From Isoperla grammatica (taxonomy: Eukaryota > Arthropoda > Insecta > Plecoptera > Perlodidae): a stretch of DNA of 64,000 nucleotides. Within the stretch, counting starts at the first letter, position 1. Every line of letters starts with the position of its first letter. Position numbers and translations under genes: made by a program. Positions 36,078 to 48,665 of the stretch are shown one piece after another. Location: positions 35,250,622-35,314,621 of the forward strand of contig OX246747.1 of the NCBI GenBank assembly GCA_945910005.1, given 5' to 3'. The notes under the pieces are model-generated. The model saw nothing but the letters and a program-made list of their open reading frames with translations, was not told where the DNA came from and searched no databases.

Positions 36078-36165
36078 AAATCACCCACTCATCGTCTCGA
36101 TTATCATCGTTGACATAATATGAGGTAGCCTATAAGTCCCAAATTGAATCATCATCTGTATCACT
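36078..36165 (+). repeat. LINE-derived 3' tail J, fragment 3
   Basis: ATCACCCACTCATCGTCTCG, ATTATCATCGTTGACATAAT and AAGTCCCAAATTGAATCATC match the tail of 31927-32170. Confidence 0.6.
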
Positions 36166-37085
36166 TAAAAACCCAAAGTATCTGTAAATTAGAATTTTTA
36201 AATTTTATCTCCCTTTAACACGACCAAAACCTCCCCTTATCTTCCAGTTTTCAATTCTCTTCACTGTAAAATGAGAAGTTATCGAGTGAACTGGCCAGAC
36301 ATAGAAATCCCATTGAAATGTTGCTTTATCTGAACCTTTTGACCAACTGTAATAATCATTCATTGATAAAGATTTCCAATAGATATTTTGACAAGTTTAT
36401 GAACGAATAAAACATTTTTAGTTGAATGAATCCGATGAATCGAAAGAGTATTACAATCATTTTTAATACAGAATACAAAATAACTCTGTATTAAACATAC
36501 CGGTTATAATTTATTTCTAAAGTTATCAGCTGATGTTATTTATCTGTTAGGGTTGAGATATTTTATTTCCAATGCATAACATATATTTTCTTATTGATAC
36601 CCTACTTTTAAAATCTACAATCTAGATGATGTAAGATGAATAGACTGGATAGAGCAGTTACAGTAGTTGTATTTTTCGGTATCAGTGTAACTGTACACAA
36701 TAAATTGTACACTAGTATGATACAACTATTGTACATTGAACAGAATAGTGATAATGATAACACACAATATATATAATATATAAATAATTCAAGCATTAAA
36801 TTAGTAAATGCTATAAGGAAAGAAACTTTAATAAAGTACATAGCCAAACATAAGTTTATGTAGTTGTTTCAAAGAGGTTTTTTTTCAACTTTTTTTCCTC
36901 ATGTTATATATGTATTGTCTGTTCGAATTACCAACCCTTATGATTTTATCTTAATTTTATGCTAAAATGTTAAAAGTTATCACACTTAGGAAATTTTATG
37001 AAGAATGTATTTAATCCTGCTTGTTTATAATTTAATAAATTGTGTTTCTCATCATATAGTTGTTTATCATAATTCATTCACAATC
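36166..37085. other. Unassigned AT-rich DNA
   Basis: Includes a small hairpin TAATACAGA/TCTGTATTA near 36466-36494. No gene is supported. Confidence 0.5.
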
Positions 37086-37463
37086 TTAAGAAAAATGGGT
37101 ACGATTACGTCAAACACCGCAGCAAATTGTCATGTTTTAATTATAGTTCAAGAATGCATCTCAAAATCGAAAGCCTGAGTAATCAGCGTGCTGTGGTTTG
37201 ATAAGCCCTACAGACTGAATGATAAATGTATTTCACATTATAATCAGTATGACTGTGATTTTTATTTCAATAAATTACTAATTAAGTATCACAGTCATAG
37301 TGAATATAATGTTAGATACATTTATCATTCAAGTCTGTAGGGCTTACCAAACCACAGCACGCTTATCACTCAGATAATCGATTTTGAGGTGCATTCTTGA
37401 GATATAATTAAAACAAGACAATTTGATGCGGTCTTTGACGTAAACGTACCCATCCTTCATAAG
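37086..37463. mobile_element. MITE I, copy 3 (uninterrupted)
   Basis: About 378 bp with ends TTAAGAAAAATGGGTACG and, inverted, TTATGAAGGATGGGTACG. The arms include CGTGCTGTGGTTTGATAAGC and GCTTACCAAACCACAGCACG, and the pairing continues across the whole element, including AATCACAGTCATAC-type inner arms. Confidence 0.88.
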
Positions 37464-37760
37464 GACCTAAATTTATTGATACGTTTTACTGACCAACTAA
37501 TCAACGGATGTTTTATAGTTTTCCCGATGCTGACAAAATGATAAGGAATAACGTATGTTGAGTGTAACACCAAAGAAAACTAGTAATCGAACCCTGCCCC
37601 GCATCAAAGTAGCCTACCACTCACTACCTCTAAGCTTCCACACAACCGTTGAACACATCTTCTCTCTAACAATGACGCAATCTTGAGACCTGATCAACAC
37701 AACAACTCCCAAATAATCCCTATTGTCGTCGCATGTAATAATACAAACATACTACAGACC
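37464..37760. other. Unassigned DNA
   Basis: AATCGAACCCTG near 37583, read in reverse as CAGGGTTCGATT, may be a minus-strand B box of an old tRNA-like SINE. Confidence 0.35.
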
Positions 37761-37791
37761 AGGGGGTGGGGGTGGGGGGGGGGGGGGGGGG
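37761..37791. repeat. G-rich tract
   Basis: GGGGGTGGGGGTGG followed by about 18 G bases. Confidence 0.95.
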
Positions 37792-37975
37792 TAATATTCA
37801 AGATGTTGAGCGAGCAAACACGGGGGCATTGTGTACGGGGCGGGAAGATGGCGTCAACGCGTCATCCATTGTCGATAAACAAACATGGCTGACAATAGAG
37901 ACATCTAGCGGATGAACTAGGAAATTATGTATACTATCGTGGTTTTCCGGGTACAACCGTGTCAAAAGGTGGAAC

Positions 37976-38018
37976 CAATCCAACGTTTCGCCCATATTGC
38001 AATGGGCTTCTTCAGGGA
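37976..38018. other. AACGTTTCG-hairpin-CTTC motif, site 3
   Basis: CAACGTTTCG is followed by GCCCAT, loop ATTGCA, ATGGGC and then TTCTTCAGGG. The stem is perfect over 6 bp. It has the same layout as 2948-2981 and as the arms of the fold-back element near 7.3 kb. Confidence 0.65.
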
Positions 38019-38107
38019 CCTTCGTGGAGTGTTGACACTGACACCAACAACTGTCACGAGGGGAAACTCTGGACAGTGACAGTCACTGTTTTTTTTTTTT
38101 TTTTTTT

Positions 38108-38193
38108 AAGAGTTTTGATTGGTCGTTGCCATGAAGACAACAAGCTATTCGACGAATAGGTATTTATTTGGACATTGTAAGACTGGACCTAAG
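38108..38193 (-). mobile_element. MITE A, truncated copy 5
   Basis: TTTTGATTGGTCGTTGCCAT through CAAGCTATTCGACGAATAGG to TTGTAAGACTGGACCTAAG is the left half of A in reverse. The remainder is replaced by a T-run at 38090-38107. Confidence 0.85.
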
Positions 38194-38892
38194 TGTAGAA
38201 CAGGCACTCTCAAGACTACAATACTTTTTTCAACGGTCTTATCACAAATTTAAAAAAAATACTACAAAAACCATTGCGTGTCTGTATCCTCTATATTATA
38301 TTATACAACTATGACAGGTCCCTAAACCTAACCCACAGTAACACCCTTGCACCCATGCATACAATATCCTCATGCTATTGTCTAATTGTTGGTGAAACAA
38401 GCATATTACGTATAATTACCACCACAAACCGTTGTAGACTAAAAAACAAACCATATAAACGACAAATTCTAGTTCCTGTAAATAGAAAAATGCCACAAGA
38501 AAATTAGACTTTACACACACTCACACTCACACTGGTTCCGGCCAGGACACATGTATGTATGGAAACGTAATTAATCTAATGGTAATTAGATAATTAAATA
38601 ATTATATTGTTAGTAGATTTAAATAGCCGAAAATTGTTCGTTTCTAGCAGGCCAACTCCCGTCAGGTGTTTAAAGTGTGTAATTGCCCGGGTGAACCTTG
38701 GCTTTCAACTGTCAAAAGTAAATAGATTATGTTTTTTCGTGGCAATGCTATATCACAGCATTGAATACTTAGAATGAAAACAATTGTAATTATTTAATTT
38801 AATTGAATTGTCCGATTGACTGTGTGGATGATCTTCACATTATTTTGGGTAAGATGTTAACAGCTTATGTTTTAGTTTTAAATACTCAACAC
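38194..38892. other. Unassigned DNA
   Basis: No gene was recognised. A short CACACTCACACTCACACT patch lies near 38515. Confidence 0.5.
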
Positions 38893-39013
38893 TTAAGACC
38901 CATCCACAATGAAAAACAGTAACAGTAACAGCAACAGTTAGGATTTAACCAATCATATTGGCTGATGTAAGCCCATACTGTTACTGTTAATTTTCATTGT
39001 AGATTGGCCTTTA
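38893..39013. mobile_element. Short MITE N, 121 bp
   Basis: TAAGACCCATCCACAATGAA at the left matches the reverse complement of the right end, TAAAGGCCAATCTACAATGA. Inner ACAGTAACAGTA/TACTGTTACTGT words continue the pairing. Confidence 0.65.
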
Positions 39014-40736
39014 TTAATATTAAGTTTTGTGTTTAAAATTCTGTCGATAACGGAAATGAATGCAAAGAAGTTAGTAGGGAAAAAGATATGGATGTGGTGT
39101 GTATGGTTTCCTGATATCCTATACATACAAGTCTTCCTCAATTAAATCTAAAAACAAAAAATTCTTTAAAAACTAAACTTCACGGAGCTAACCTAAAACC
39201 ACCCATTCCCACACTGTACTTACATACTTACACAACCCTATCACTACAAAGCACCATCACCCCCCACCCCCCTCCCCTGTATCCACAATTCCTCACATAC
39301 ACACAAATACATTGTGTCCGAAGTCCGAACTAAATCTTTATAAATGGAATCTAAAAAGGTCCGATTTGGCATTCATTCATTCGCTAGGGCGAGCGGGCGA
39401 GCGCGCGAGAGAAACGTTCTTTTTTATTATTTAAAAAAAAAAAAGCGCGGGCAAATCTAGTGTTATCAGTCGGCTATAAATTTGCCTGGTTGATGTATGG
39501 CTGGTAGAACTCCCCTGACTTCTTCATTTGTTTTATCTGCGGATGCTGAGCCCCCCCCTCCACCCCCCCTCACTTCCCCTCCGCCGCCCCCGATGTGCGG
39601 CAGATCAGGGGTATATCAGGCCGATGGTTCGGCCAAGATTATCAATATCATGGATGAGAGAGAGGAAGTTTACACGGGCAGCAATAATATTACATGTATG
39701 GATGGGGATGGACTGTTGTGATGAAGACCGTTCAGGAAAAAATGACCCTTTCAATCGTATCTATGTTGTAGGGAGTTTTGTTGTCTCTCACGACAGGCAG
39801 GGTTATCCCCGCGTCGTTGTGACGGATCAAAAATGACCATTTGAAGCAACTATTAGGTTAGGTTCAAAGCATCCACCAAATTGATTTAAACTCGGGTTTA
39901 ACAAAGCTACGCATATTTTTAAACTTGAGTTTAAACCATGCCCTGTTCCACTACGGACTGGAGGTGGAGTCTAGTTTAAACTCGAGATAAACCTAAGTTT
40001 AGTCGTGTTGGAACGTCTTTTCAATCTAATCTAGGTTTAAAAATATTAAGTTTAAGTTTAACAACCTCCATAGCAACCATAAACAAAATCACACACTTAT
40101 GATTTTCTCAGCCGTGTCAGCCAATGCCAAGAGCCCAATTTTTCCAATCTGCCCCAACATGGTAACTTCCCCAATAAACATCACATATTCATTAACTTAA
40201 TCTGTAGATATACACTATAGTTAAAACTATCATAAGCATCATCTTCAATTCTTTCGACAGCTCAAATGTATACATACATTTTGGCCGATGTGACTTCACG
40301 TGAATACTCCCTATATAAAACAAAATTTCAACCATCTAAATTCAACTATCCTACATATAATCAAATTTAAAACACAAAATAGAGTATATATGACATTTTT
40401 ATTGAGATGTCACCTGATAAAATACATTATTCAATTTTTCATAATACATCCTACGAAGGCCGTTCCCTTCTACCAAGTTGACATATTATACCATTATCTC
40501 TTAGTTATAACGGAAATTGTCCGAGTACTTTTTTCTGTAGTTTTCTAGCGCACACACACGCCACAATGTGAGTTCTATGCAATATGCATGCTTGTTACCA
40601 AACCAGTAACGGGTCCGTATGTCAGATTATGTAATTGTTTTAAAGTTTATTTCTTTTTATGTTTGGTACTCCTTCCACGCAATATTGTATCGTTCTACAG
40701 CGGCGACACTTACAACGGGGGTCGGCAACCTTCCGT
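39014..40736. other. Unassigned DNA with C-rich and GTTTAAAC patches
   Basis: A C-rich patch at 39547-39592 produces proline-rich frames. Between 39875 and 40060, (A)GTTTAAACTCG and related words occur repeatedly in both orientations, like a decayed palindromic element. A short frame at 40300-40548 has no recognisable features. Confidence 0.45.
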
Positions 40737-41165
40737 AATTGGAGGGAGACATAGTGTGAATAATTGGTTTAGTGCATTTGTTTGTGGGTTGCGTGTTTCA
40801 AGAGTTTGGGTTCAGTTTGGGGGTTCGGAGTAAAAATGCTGAGTTGCTCTACGTGGTGGTATTTTTAGGGAGGGATGGGGGGGTTTTGTAGTATCCCCCC
40901 TTCCCCTAAAAGCGAAGGGTACCTCTACGTAAAAAACCACAGAAAGAATTGGAAAGAGACAGAGTGTGAATAATTGGTTTATGCATCTGTTTGTGGGTTG
41001 CGTGTTTCAAGAGTTTGGGTTCAGTTTGGGGGTTCGGAGTAATAATGTTAAGTTGCTCTACGTGGTGGTACTGGTATTTTTAGGGAGGGATGGGGGGGGG
41101 CGGGTTTAGTAGTATCCCCCCCTCCCCTAAAGAGCGAAGGATATCTCTACGTAAAAAACCACAGA
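40737..41165. repeat. 211-bp tandem duplication
   Basis: AGTGTGAATAATTGGTTTA begins the shared block at about 40752 and again at 40963. Both units run through GGTTCAGTTTGGGGGTTCGG and CTCTACGTGGTGGTA to the MITE I-like AGCGAAGG..CTCTACGTAAAAAACC. The duplicated block therefore includes the first bases of MITE I copy 4. Confidence 0.9.
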
Positions 41166-41493
41166 AAAGTTCAATTTTTCAATTATATCTCAAGATTGCA
41201 ACAAAAAATCGAAAACCTGAGTAAACTGTGTTTTGGTAAGCCCTACAGACAGAATGAAATATTATAACCGTTAGCGTAGTTATTTTGATTATTAAATTGA
41301 TAATCAGTAATAAAATTAATTAAAAATATAAACCATACTGATTATAATGTAAAACACAATTTAGAGCATTCAGTATGTAGGGCTTACTAAACCACAGTGC
41401 GCTGTTGATTCAGATTTTCGATTTCGAAGTCCATTCGTGAGATATAGTTTAAAAATGAAAATTCTGTACGGTTTTTGACGTAGAGGTATCCTT
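41137..41493. mobile_element. MITE I, copy 4
   Basis: AAGGATATCTCTACG at the left and, inverted, AAGGATACCTCTACGTCAAA at the right. It is closest to copy 1, sharing GAAATATTATAACC and the GTTAGCGTAGTTATTT centre. Copies 1/4 and 2/3 therefore form two subfamilies. Confidence 0.87.
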
Positions 41494-42569
41494 ACTTGTG
41501 AAGGGGGGAGCAATCTTCTGGCCCTTGCGTCGTCGAAATCTAACGACCTATGATGATCTAGTAAACCACTGCTTACCGCGCTCTAACCCTTTGTGGGGTT
41601 TTGAAAGAACAAAAAAACTAGATTGGAATAATTTTAAAATATTTTGATCGTTGCGGTTTTTATTGGTGACGAATTAAATTCTTTACTTAATTTACCGGCC
41701 ATGGTTAAAATATTTTTGAAACTCTATCAATCCAGTTTTTAGTTATTTATCACTGTAAATATTGTGTTTAGTGTTCTGCAGATATTACTAAAAATTTAAA
41801 CAATTCTCTAAATGTGTGTCTATGTCCATCATGAAATAAAAGAGTTCACAAACACAGTTCAAAAAATCACTCACTATTTAAACACAAACACATTTTAATA
41901 ACTATACTAGGCCAAAAATAAATTATACCCATGTTCCGCAGAGCCACAATCATCGCAAGTTCCGCCCGCCAGCCCTATAACGTGATCGCAATCGCCGGCC
42001 GCTCGGCCATATGACGTCATCAACCTCTTCCATCCTCCACAACATCGCTCGTTACTCGCGAAATACTGTTTCTTTTACGCCCGTTTTTTTTTTACCACCA
42101 CCTCACGATACTTTGTCGAATCTATAACAAAACTTTAGAATTTTTCTTTCCAACCCCTTTAAGTATATTATATCTCCACGAGAACCGGGTTGTAAACCCC
42201 TAGTATCCCCTTTCCCCTCTCTGCGTATACCAAGCGATCTTTTATATCAAATCATTTCTCCCGATTCGTTCTACTACTTTTATCTTCTCCCATCCCCCCC
42301 GCCCACCCCCACCCCCCGACCCTTCGGGGCTGTAAGTTATAGTACGCCTCAAATCCCAATCCCAACGCGGTGGTTCATCTTGCTTTCGATGTGTTTTGTT
42401 TGTTTTTTGGAAATTGAGAGGTTGTAAGTTGTGTCATTTGCAGCGAAGTGGCCGGGGTGGGCCCGAGTTGGTTTATGGACGGGGATTTTGTTTATCCAGG
42501 GTGGTTGGTTTACGAACGCGACCCTTTGTGAGATATTATACCGCCAAGGACAATCCACGCATATACACA
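41494..42569. other. Unassigned DNA
   Basis: A C-rich patch at 42295-42318 and a T-run near 42086 are the only structures. No gene is supported. Confidence 0.5.
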
Positions 42570-43220
42570 AGGGAGGTAAACTATAGTTGGATCACGTTGA
42601 CATGAAACTATAAACTATAGTCCGACTACGTACTAAAGAGAGGAGATAACTACAGTTGGATCGCGCGTTGTAACAACATGAATTTAATTATAGTTGGACA
42701 ACGTTGACATGAAACTATAAACTATAGTTCGACTACGTACTAAAGAGAGGAGATAACTACAGTTGGATCGCGCGTTGTAACAACATGAATTTAATTATAG
42801 TTGGACAACGTTGACATGAAACTATAAACTATAGTTCGACTACGTACTAAAGAGAGGAGATAACTATAGTTAGATCGCGGGTTGTGACGACATGACTTAA
42901 ACTATAATTGGACCACGTTGCAATGAGACTATATAAACCATATAGTTGAACCAGATATAAATTGAAGTATAGTTAGACCACATAATAACTATAGTTGGAC
43001 GAGGTAGTAAAGCGAGAAGGTTTAGTCTATAGTTATATTACACAGTAAAGAAAGAACTTAAACAATAGTTGTAAAGAAATTACAAACTTTTGATAGACTA
43101 CGTAGTGAAGAAAGAAGATATAGTGGACTACAATGTAAAGAAAAACTAACTGTATTTTGACTTACTATAAAGAGACAACATAGACGGTAGTTAAAGTATA
43201 ATAGAAGAAGTTATAGTAAT
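42570..43220. repeat. 107-bp array with decaying edge
   Basis: CATGAAACTATAAACTATAG recurs at 42601, 42708 and 42815, 107 bp apart. Each unit contains several ACTATAGTT-like palindromes and TACGTACTAAAGAGAGGAG. From about 42930 the units decay into shorter TATAGTTGGAC and GTAAAGAAAGAA words. Confidence 0.93.
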
Positions 43221-44111
43221 ATAGGTATAGTATAAAAGTAAATGAAGAAAACATTATATAAATAAATAATAAACTTTTTGTTCTTCATTTCTATTCCAAA
43301 CTCCAACAGAAAAGATAATCTACATAATTAAACTTCTTATCAATGAATTATGTTTCTTATCATTCCAAATTTACGATTTAAAAAACTTATCTATTCGTTC
43401 AAGAGTATCAAAGATAAAACATTACAACATTATTCCATATTATTATTATTATTAGATTCTCTTTCAAAACTCGGAACAAAAAAAACCCACCACAATCGCC
43501 AGTCCCGCAATGTTTTTACCACGGTTCGTATTTAGATTCGATAAGAGCGCGGATTTAAATCACGTTGGTATGGGGGGGGGGGGTGGAAGGGGGGGGGGGG
43601 AATGCCCCCACCATCCGCCTTACCCACCCCCACTCCGAACATCCCTCACAAAAATGTGACGTTCTTATCTGCCGTGGAGATAAAATGAATGTGATAAAAA
43701 AAATAAAAAAAATAGCGCGCCGGGAAAAATACAATGCTGTGTGGCGAATGAACGAGAACGCGGTCCCATAACTTACGGCGGAAATATTACGCCGAGGGGA
43801 ATTCTGGCGGTGGCGTTCGTTATTTTTAGAGGAGCGAAAAAATGAATGTTTAGATTGCAAAGATTCGAACAATGTAGAGTATGATATGGCTGTTATGACG
43901 ATCTTATGCGTTGGCCCTTTTTATTAGTTTTATTATAACTAGTAGGGTACTTCGTTTGTGTTTTCTAAGGGCAAGTTAGAAGAAATGTATACTGTATTCG
44001 GAAAGGGTATATGAAGTGAATTTAAGCATTGTTGAACTGAGAATGCCTAGGCCTACGGAACACGTAAGTCAGATTATTAAATATTTCTGTTCAGTATCCA
44101 CATTTAATGAG
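43221..44111. other. Unassigned DNA with G/C runs
   Basis: Two G-runs of about twelve bases at 43572-43600 are followed by AATGCCCCCACC. Frames across it are glycine- or proline-rich artefacts. Otherwise no feature was recognised. Confidence 0.5.
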
Positions 44112-44225
44112 TAGGGGTTGGCAGAAAAGACCACAGCTCCAAACACAAGAATGGGACTGCCCAGCCCTTACTAAAAGTAACTAAAAACTAACTAAATATA
44201 AAAATAATCATATACAATTTTGTAT
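44112..44225 (+). repeat. Fragment of the 305-bp unit
   Basis: GGTTGGCAGAAAAGACCACA, GCTCCAAACACA and GACTGCC match the corresponding words near 8990-9025 and 9293-9330 in order. It shows the unit is dispersed as well as duplicated. Confidence 0.6.
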
Positions 44226-45076
44226 ATTAAAAAAAAAAAATGGCTTCGGTCAACAAACATTCAGCATAACCGTGTTTATAATAATTCTACTAAATTATTC
44301 AAAATTCTTTGTATATATTATGCACTTTTCCCAAAATTGTACTGACAGTATGCTAGATTCGTGTCCACGGAATTACGTAGGACAGCAGACAAAGACATTT
44401 GTTCCAGACTTAATTTCTACATTATTATTTTTTTAACATGAATACATAATTCAGAAATCAATAAAATCCTACCAGAGAATAATTTAAATCGTCTAAAAAC
44501 GGAGACATTTTTTTAACAATTTTCCTTCTAATACTTTCCTTCTCGCATCGCGGAGATTCCAAAAAAACGAACCAAAACCAATTCTTCCACAAAATCTCCC
44601 CCCCCCCCCCCATTTCAACGCTTCACAACACCCTTAGTCTCCGACTCGGTCTTATCAAGCCATCAATATACTTCAGTTATTTTATTCTAAGGTTTCGAGC
44701 GCATTCATTCGAACAAACACTAACAAAGTCAATAAACGATTAATCGCAAATCATGACATATCGACCGGTCGTTATCGAATACTTGTCAGTCAAGAACGAG
44801 TCTCGACAAAGGAGACATCGTTAAAGAAATGGCATAGAGGTGAAACGCCCGTAAAAAGAAACCCCCGTCTCTTAAACGAATACGAAACAATGGAAGGGGG
44901 GGCGAAGAAAGGGAAAAAAACTTTCGGGACGTTTTTTCTTTCGTCTTCTTCTCTCGTAACAGAGTGTCAAATGTCAAACTGTCAAACAAAAGCGATCTCA
45001 TTTAAAATGAATTGAATCAAAAACGAAAAGGAGCTGTTTTTTAATTGGGTCTGTGCTTGTTGAAGAGTGACAGGTC
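44226..45076. other. Unassigned DNA
   Basis: A run of about 13 C bases lies at 44598-44611. No gene is supported. Confidence 0.5.
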
Positions 45077-45093
45077 GAGAGCGAGAGAGAGAG

Positions 45094-45129
<36 letters not shown>
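45077..45129. repeat. GA dinucleotide repeat
   Basis: About 24 GA units with one GAAC interruption. Confidence 0.95.
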
Positions 45130-45130
<1 letters not shown>

Positions 45131-46043
45131 CACATTGAAGCAAGATGTAGACTGCACCAACTGCTGCTACTACTACCGGGGATTTGTTTTTTGTATCAGC
45201 TAAACAACAATGAATTTATAAACTTCAAAATATTGGAAATGTTACATTTTTTCATTGTTGTTCAATTAAATAACTACAGAAATAATAGCCGTACAACATT
45301 TGAAAGTATTTGAGTTCGTTGGTTTGCGGATACAAAACCAATTTCTTTCAATATATTTAAGCTTTCTAAAGATACTAACAAACCCCCCCCCCCCCCCTTA
45401 ATTAAGTTAGTGAATTAGGTCCGCATAATGTTGTCTAATGAAAGTTCTTGAAATATTAGTGTAAAAACCGGCAATTTTGCTTGGTTTTAATATGGGCGCA
45501 GTAGTTAACAAAGATCTTGTACGAAAAGAGGGCGGGGGGGGGGGGCGGGGCGGTCGCCCACTTTTAAAATAAGCGATCATCAATTATATCATCTTCTAAA
45601 TCTGATCGAATCTACGATAACACAAGATTGGAAAAGTTTTAATGAGTATTACGTCATTGATATTGCAGGATCGGCGGGAAAACTTTGCGTCATTCATTCT
45701 GGTCTTCGGTAATACAGATCTTCAATACTTGAAAAAGCTGCACTGTAATATTTGTGTGTATGTTGTGTTGAGCAGGGAACAAATTTGCCATTAATCTCTA
45801 TGATTCATTGATTACAAATTGAAGTTGACCGTCAGCAAACTGAATTTTGACAATTTACAATATCGCAATTTAATAATTTCTTAGCTGTTTGGTAAGAGTT
45901 TTGTGATATTCATTATGTAAATTATCAATTTTAAGTGATAAATAAGCATTTGAAGGCAAACATTTTCCAACTTTTATGTTCTATACATGTAATTACTAAT
46001 AAAAACTGAGTTGTGTTCTAGATCGGTTTGAATCTTGTAACTT
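45130..46043. other. Unassigned DNA with C-run and G-run
   Basis: A run of about 14 C bases at 45385-45398 and a G-rich run at 45532-45552. No gene or family was recognised. Confidence 0.5.
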
Positions 46044-46085
46044 GAGTGGGTAGTCTATAAAATATATTTGTATTTATTTATTTAC
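46044..46085 (+). repeat. S1-like SINE 3' end only
   Basis: GAGTGGGTAGTCTATAAAAT followed by TTTATTTATTTA resembles the last 40 bp and tail of family S1. The upstream sequence does not match. Either a strongly truncated old copy or a different element sharing the tail. Confidence 0.4.
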
Positions 46086-46625
46086 ATGTTTTTATTTCTA
46101 TATCAAGAAAACGTTTTTCTAATAATAATTCATTTGAAAATGAACCTGTTTGCCTCAGACTTCAGAAAACCACATCGCAAAGACTAAACAAAGACTATTA
46201 ACGCAACTGTCTCTCTAGATATATCGCCTACAACGCGCAATCTACTCAGATAGCCATCAAACCCCAATCTATACAACTCGCAGGGCATTTAGGCCTTATT
46301 ACCACAAGCGATGACACAAAATCATCCCTTAGAGAGCGGAAGGGGGGGAGGGGAGGAGGGGGGTAGTTTAGTTTACGTCAGAACCTCCCCTCGATTCACC
46401 CCTAATCGCTCCCAAGGTGGCACTTCTGACTGTTGCCCAACAATACAGATGAGACAAAGGCAGAGGCGACGGAGGTATCGCCAACTGGGGATTTAATTGT
46501 TGTTAGGTTGTCGATTGCGGTGAAAGGATGTCGCGAGCTATTTATAAACGTGTTTATAATATAAACGTTTGCGCAAAGAGGAGAGAGTATGAACAATAGG
46601 CTGGATATGTTTCTATAGTTGCTGT
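46086..46625. other. Unassigned DNA
   Basis: A G-rich patch near 46343-46363. No gene is supported. Confidence 0.5.
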
Positions 46626-46648
46626 TGGGGGGGGGGGGGGGGGGGGGG
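46626..46648. repeat. Poly-G tract
   Basis: About 22 consecutive G bases, the longest G-run on the plus strand of the window. Confidence 0.95.
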
Positions 46649-46770
46649 TTGTGAGTTTGTCTCATGTAAGATAATATGGTCCTCGCAGGTTGGTAGGACC
46701 GTTTTATACGCACTGTGACCAACCATATAAAATTAATAAAATTATTTCTCTGTTTTGTCAAAGTTAACAG

Positions 46771-46985
46771 CCTGTTTTAGTCCCATTGGTGGGGCTAAAA
46801 TGGGACAAAATAAATATCCTATTTTACCCAAATGAATACATTTTTTGAGATAACTCCTGTTGATTTGGTAAGATCAATCCAAAATATATCCTGTAAATAA
46901 AAAAAATCAAGTGATATATGAAAAAACAATTTTTTTAAATGCAGAGTGTTGAAAATAGTCCCGTTTTAGTCCCGGATCACCCTAT
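46771..46985. repeat. Possible decayed DNA element with GTTTTAGTCCC words
   Basis: CTGTTTTAGTCCCA pairs with TGGGGCTAAAATGGGAC as a hairpin near 46772-46806, and GTTTTAGTCCCGG recurs near 46969, followed by ATCACCCTATA, a type of ending seen in other small DNA elements. The boundaries are unclear. Confidence 0.35.
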
Positions 46986-47997
46986 AAGAAAGAATGTCTA
47001 CCAAATTACACGTATTTAAAAAGCATATTAATGAACGCAACAATAAAAAAGAATAAGACCTTACAAAAATATTGTTTAAACTAAAAAAATTAAATTGTTT
47101 GAAGATGCAAATGTTTCTTTCAAATTAACTCACAACATGAGATTTTACGGCAATAAATCATTTATTAACATCAGTTTTATAGAAGCTGAACCCCGAAATT
47201 TATACAAAAATGATTTAATCGCTTAACTTATTAGTACAGATTGAAAACATTTTCGGTAAGATAAAACATTTTATAAATATTTATAGCACAAAAATTAATA
47301 ATAATATGTGGCAAACAAAATTAATTAGATATTTATTCTGATGTATTATCTTTACGCAATCCGTATTGACATTGTTTGGCGTAGTTTATAATTAAATTTA
47401 ATTGTGTGCGGTTTTAAAACAGTTTCTTAGCGAAAAAAAAACAAACAGAATTTATAATTCTGTGTTAATAATGAGTCGTTGATCTTTTTATAATCTCGAT
47501 CCCTGCTGGGACAGCAATAATTAATTAAAGTAGCTTAGAAGAACTTATGAATGAGTAATCGGTAAAGACTAGCCTATAAAGTCGATTGCTGAATCGGTTG
47601 TACTGTTAGACCCTGTTATGCCTTTAAATAAAATTAAAAAAATAATTAATTACAAAAATTAATTATTTATTATTGTTATTTATTTTATTTTTTTTTGTAA
47701 TTATTTATTTATTATTAATTAATTAATTAATTAATTAATTAATTAAATTTGAAGAGCGAATTTTTACTGTCACTTTTTGTATTGTTCAAGGGTTGCATTA
47801 AAGTACAATATAATAAATGAAATCATGACATGTTTACAATTACCATAATTTATTTCCTTCTAAACCTAGGCAACAAAAAGTAAGCAAATACAAAATTTTT
47901 ATACATGTTGATATTTACAGGAATTAAAATGATTACAATTTCGTAAAAACGAAAAATCAGCACCCGTCATCACTAGTTTTGCAGATAAGAAACTTTT
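46986..47997. other. Unassigned AT-rich DNA
   Basis: A TTAA/AATT run lies at about 47713-47746, with AATTAATTA-type inverted sequence to its left from 47637. No gene is supported. Confidence 0.5.
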
Positions 47998-48110
47998 GAA
48001 CTACTTGGCTCGTTGTATTCGTGGGTTTAGTCCTCGGGTTCCAATGTAGATGGGCCAGGGTTCGATTCCCGGTTATGTAGAGATGATTAAACTTTAGAAA
48101 TTGGAATAAA
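47998..48110 (+). repeat. tRNA-related SINE head
   Basis: CTACTTGGCTCGTTGTATTC carries an A-box-like TGGCTCGTTG, and GCCAGGGTTCGATTCCCGG is a well-formed T arm with perfect B box about 45 bp later. No matching acceptor stem, so not a functional tRNA. Confidence 0.6.
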
Positions 48111-48204
48111 AATGTACCTGACCGATACCGGGGTATAATGTAGGCAAACGATAACTTTGGCAAGCGAATAATAATAGCTGTAGTTATTTCTAAATTATTT
48201 TTCC

Positions 48205-48287
48205 ACCTATTCCTATCAATTCCTATCTATTCCTATCTATTCCTATCTATTCCTATCTTTTACAATCTATTCCTATCTATTCCTTCT
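48205..48287. repeat. 10-bp repeat ATTCCTATCT
   Basis: About eight units with one variant block reading TTTACAATCT. Confidence 0.9.
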
Positions 48288-48305
48288 AGTTAAGAGCCTT
48301 CACGA

Positions 48306-48665
48306 GTAAAAGGTAAACAAAGGCGAGAATAAATGGTCTTATATTAATTTCTTTGAAATGAGATGAAATATCTAAATTGTGGTAATACATGAAACTAGAT
48401 ATTAAGAATATCCACATATTATATCCTCAAAAAAAAAGAACAAAAAAGTATCACGTTTTACATAAAATAATCTGGTTTCAATAATGTAAACATTTCGACA
48501 ATTTTATTTAAAAAATGTTACTTTTTTCATACTTTTTTTGAGAATATATGTAGATATCTATAATATCTAGTCCCGTATATTACCACAATTTTGATGTTTC
48601 ATGTAATTTCAAAGAAACAATTAATACAAAACCTTAAAATCTCTCTTTTCTTTACCTATTTTTTG
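48306..48665. mobile_element. Long inverted-repeat element Q, about 360 bp
   Basis: TTTCTTTGAAATGAGATGAA and AAATTGTGGTAATACATGAA in the left arm pair with TTTCATGTAATTTCAAAGAA and ATATTACCACAATTTTGATG in the right arm. Arms of about 150 bp flank a short A/T centre near 48490. Arm divergence is moderate, suggesting an older copy. No second copy was seen. Confidence 0.8.
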
